A DNA stretch of 40,856 bases, from NCBI GenBank assembly GCA_017519145.1, contig JAFWTA010000032.1, forward strand, positions 1-40,856. The letters run 5' to 3'. The DNA comes from Ruminococcus sp. GTDB lineage: Bacteria; Bacillota; Clostridia; Oscillospirales; Ruminococcaceae. This document shows, in pieces, positions 39,300 through 40,856 of the stretch (positions are counted from its first letter, which is position 1; each line of letters begins with the position of its first letter). The notes beneath the pieces are model-generated. The model was not told the DNA's origin. It saw nothing but the letters and a program-made list of their open reading frames with translations, and made no database searches. A program made the position numbers and the translations under genes.

Positions 39300-40070
39300 A
39301 TGGAACCTGTAACTGTTATCGCTGGAGGAATTAAATTTGGGGAACTCATTCTTAAATCTATCGCACATTATCGCATTACATCTACTCTTCCCGACGATCA
39401 GTTAGCGACTGCTTTTGCCGAGAATGCAGGCGATGAATTTATAGGAACGCTCTCTGAAAGAATAAAAAACAAAGCAATTAAGCTTTTCGGCAAAGAACCG
39501 ACTATGCAGGAAAAGCTTGATGCTATCATTGAAAGCTCTTTCAATAAAGTGAACGAAAAGTATAACGATAAATTCACAGGCTTCCCTGACTATGTTGAAA
39601 AAAAGAATATCAACATAAAAACACAGTCTGATATGCTTACATATATTCAAATATGGGACAAAGACAAGTCTTCTGTTTTTACAATAAAACCGGATGAAAG
39701 GCGTTATTTTGTCAAGGACTTTTATCAGAGAGTCTCCGCTTGCATTGACCGTGACGAAGCTCTTAAAGCTCATCTTGCCACACTGAGAACCTATGAAGGT
39801 GTAAAATTGCTCATGGCTGACATGGAAGAGCTGAAATGCGATATGGCTAACATGGCCGTGCCTCAGAATATTGACACTGCACGTATTGAACTTGCAGAGG
39901 ATTCACTGAAGCAGCTGCTTGATGCTATTAAACAAAACAGTATGAACCGTATTGATATTGACGGAGATGATTGCGTTGCAAGAAATATTCAACAGAGCAG
40001 CGAAAACGGTTCTAACTCTATCCGCATTGTAGGCAATGGTAATACTATTGAAGGTATTGTGCAAAAATAG
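39300..40070 (+). CDS. Candidate NLR-controlled effector with two C-terminal amyloid-type repeats
   Basis: 256 residues. AAGGAG nine bases before the ATG overlaps the end of the NLR gene, so both are one operon. The N-terminus is hydrophobic and glycine-rich (EPVTVIAGGIKFGELILKSI), then a helical domain of about 200 residues with no recognised family. The C-terminus holds two copies of one pattern: R1 (216-232, NRIDIDGDDCVARNIQQ) and R2 (239-255, NSIRIVGNGNTIEGIVQ), joined by SSENGS. This is the layout of HET-S-like and bacterial Bell-domain effectors, which permeabilise membranes when their C-terminal motif is templated into an amyloid by an NLR. The assignment of an executioner role is inference; the motif sharing is visible. 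Confidence 0.7.
   Translation: MEPVTVIAGGIKFGELILKSIAHYRITSTLPDDQLATAFAENAGDEFIGTLSERIKNKAIKLFGKEPTMQEKLDAIIESSFNKVNEKYNDKFTGFPDYVEKKNINIKTQSDMLTYIQIWDKDKSSVFTIKPDERRYFVKDFYQRVSACIDRDEALKAHLATLRTYEGVKLLMADMEELKCDMANMAVPQNIDTARIELAEDSLKQLLDAIKQNSMNRIDIDGDDCVARNIQQSSENGSNSIRIVGNGNTIEGIVQK
39945..40067 (+). repeat. R1 and R2: tandem amyloid-signalling-like motifs at the effector C-terminus
   Basis: R1 is coded by 39945-39995 and R2 by 40014-40064, a period of 23 codons. Shared positions are N1, I3, I5, G7, I15 and Q17, with similar residues between. The DNA of the two copies has diverged, so conservation is at the protein level. Confidence 0.7.
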
Positions 40071-40077
40071 TGCTTCC

Positions 40078-40097
40078 AACATGAGCTGAATCATGTT
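40078..40097 (+). terminator. Weak hairpin after the effector gene
   Basis: AACATGA (40078-40084) pairs with TCATGTT (40091-40097). It lacks a good T-tract. Confidence 0.4.
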
Positions 40098-40220
40098 TAT
40101 CTGAATCCTAATGAAAAAGCAACTATTCTTAATAATATGTCATATATGTTGATTTTTCGCTTTTGAAATAAGTCAAATAAAAAATGCACCCTATTGAAGT
40201 ATAATTGGAGCCGGTCGATG

Positions 40221-40545
40221 TGTACCGACCCCCCAAAGTTAGACCAAAATCTAACGATTGGAGGTCGGTATTTTTATGGCAAAATATAGTTATGAATTTA
40301 AGAAGGAAGTTGTGGATGCATATAATAAAAACGAGGGCAGTTATGGATATCTCGCGAAAAAGTTTAAAATACCAAATAAAGCACAAATTGAACGTTGGGT
40401 CAGCGCTTATAATACTTTTGGTGATGATGGACTTAGACGTTCTCGAAAAAAAGAAATTTATTCTTTTCAAAAGAAGCTTTCTGTGGTAGAATTATATTTA
40501 TCAGGTGAGATCTCCTATCAGGAATTAAACAGGCATAAAAAGAGG
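40221..40545 (+). mobile_element. Truncated IS3-family (IS150-like) insertion sequence, left end only
   Basis: The left end TGTACCGACCCCCCAAAGTT (40221 on) begins with TG, as in IS3-family terminal repeats, and is followed after 35 bp by orfA. Similarity stops around 40530-40545; OrfB (DDE transposase) and the right end are absent, so the element is immobile. Confidence 0.7.
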
Positions 40546-40557
40546 GGCTGCGGATGA
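40276..40557 (+). pseudogene. IS3-family transposase OrfA, 3'-truncated
   Basis: 93 residues, start ATG at 40276 with GGAGGT upstream. The HTH domain (YSYEFKKEVVDAYNKNEGSY and KFKIPNKAQIERWVSAYN, then DDGLRRSRKKEIYSFQKKL) is typical of IS150-like OrfA. After GEISYQELN the expected second HTH (LxxxxGIxNxxxIxxWV) is replaced by HKKRGCG and a stop, marking a deletion junction at about 40530. Confidence 0.8.
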
Positions 40558-40612
40558 GCCGGCGTGAGAAGAGTATCACATTGGTTTCCACAGCCCATAA
40601 AAATATTTATTT
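40554..40612. terminator. Imperfect hairpin beyond the IS remnant
   Basis: GGGCTGCGGA (40543 on) can pair with TTTCCACAGCCC (40590 on), followed by an AT-rich stretch. It may serve the minus-strand gene at the window end. Confidence 0.35.
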
Positions 40613-40618
40613 ATGCTG

Positions 40619-40856
40619 TTATCTTATTTTGGATCCACCCCATTCAACAACTGTGAAGCCGTTTCTTTCAAATGTAGAAAGTTCCTGCGGCTCAATGTCC
40701 ACAGCATCTTCAAGCGGAACATAGGTCATGAAGATGCGGAGCATACTGTCAGGTGTAGGTGTAATGTTTAGCTTTGCAGTGTCCGTATAGGCATCACTCT
40801 GGAAGGAAATAAGGTTATACGCATTATGCTCCATCAGTGGCAGCCAGTAAACGATA
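40619..40856 (-). CDS. C-terminal part of an unknown protein, cut by the window edge
   Basis: 79 residues readable from the window end in one open frame, ending at 40619. It continues upstream of the ATG at 40834 (IVYWLPLMEHNAYNLISFQ), so the true start lies outside the window. The content is beta-rich and acidic (KLNITPTPDSMLRIFMTYVP, LSTFERNGFTVVEWGGSKIR), like the tail of an extracytoplasmic domain. No family recognised. Confidence 0.6.
   Translation of the reverse strand, partial: IVYWLPLMEHNAYNLISFQSDAYTDTAKLNITPTPDSMLRIFMTYVPLEDAVDIEPQELSTFERNGFTVVEWGGSKIR

Noticed and set aside
40071-40163. In-frame continuation of the effector beyond its TAG, including a HELNH (HExxH-like) string
   Set aside because: The TAG follows directly on the complete R2 motif, and 31 codons with a lone HExxH are not enough to claim readthrough or a peptidase relic.
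1-40856. CRISPR arrays, tRNA or rRNA genes
   Set aside because: No regularly spaced direct repeats with unique spacers and no cloverleaf or rRNA-like sequence were recognised on either strand.

Overview
The window looks like a chromosomal segment of a Gram-positive anaerobe of the Ruminococcus / Oscillospiraceae type (inference). The basis is strong AGGAGG ribosome-binding sites, consensus sigma-A promoters, a SigI/RsgI sigma/anti-sigma pair, a dockerin-like EF-hand segment, ECF-type transporters, and codon use near 50 % GC across most of the window. No tRNA, rRNA or CRISPR array was seen.

Layout. 1-3.5 kb: an XRE-cupin regulator, an AMP-forming acyl-CoA synthetase and a small P-loop kinase. 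3.6-6.7 kb: a SigI-type sigma factor, its RsgI-like membrane anti-sigma factor with a long Pro-rich ectodomain, and a secreted protein built from the same Glu-Lys-Pro-Glu-Pro-Pro repeats; the sigma operon and the secreted-protein gene carry the same promoter-like signature (ACCCC, 19 nt, CGTA). 7.0-10.0 kb: pantothenate synthesis (panB-panC-panD) with a convergent PanG/DUF2520-type reductase. 10.3-13.2 kb: an ECF sigma factor with a large single-pass membrane partner. 13.7-19.4 kb: a MacAB-like efflux module with its own response regulator and histidine kinase and a probable TTAAG-repeat operator. 19.5-22.4 kb: a dockerin-like/cyclophilin-like secreted protein, a LysR regulator and a Cys-nucleophile alpha/beta hydrolase operon, with one promoter box present on both sides of lysR. 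22.5-29.5 kb: one minus-strand operon encoding an ECF importer (S, T, fused A1A2), an AraC regulator and two YbtP/YbtQ-like ABC half-transporters. 29.7-32.6 kb: a heme-b-type membrane/flavodoxin fusion, a nitroreductase, and a membrane-anchored protein resembling ferredoxin-dependent bilin reductases.

From about 32.6 kb to the end the sequence is AT-richer and accessory in character: a HAD phosphatase remnant, a broken NERD gene, an LMW-PTP stub, a 172-bp MITE with 19-bp terminal inverted repeats, a DUF4143-type ATPase, a YbaK/ProX-type deacylase, and a truncated IS3-family element at the far end.

The most exciting part lies in this accessory region at 36.9-40.1 kb: an NB-ARC/TPR (NLR-like, STAND) protein followed 15 nt later by an unknown helical protein. 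The extreme N-terminus of the NLR and the C-terminus of its partner share a 17-residue N-x-I-x-I-x-G pattern, present once in the NLR and twice, in tandem, in the partner. This is the layout of fungal NWD2/HET-S and of bacterial amyloid-signalling NLR/effector pairs, so I read it as a candidate prion-like (BASS-type) cell-death or anti-phage system. A second candidate novelty is the SigI-RsgI-repeat protein trio; a third is the bilin-reductase-like protein within an iron/tetrapyrrole-flavoured neighbourhood.
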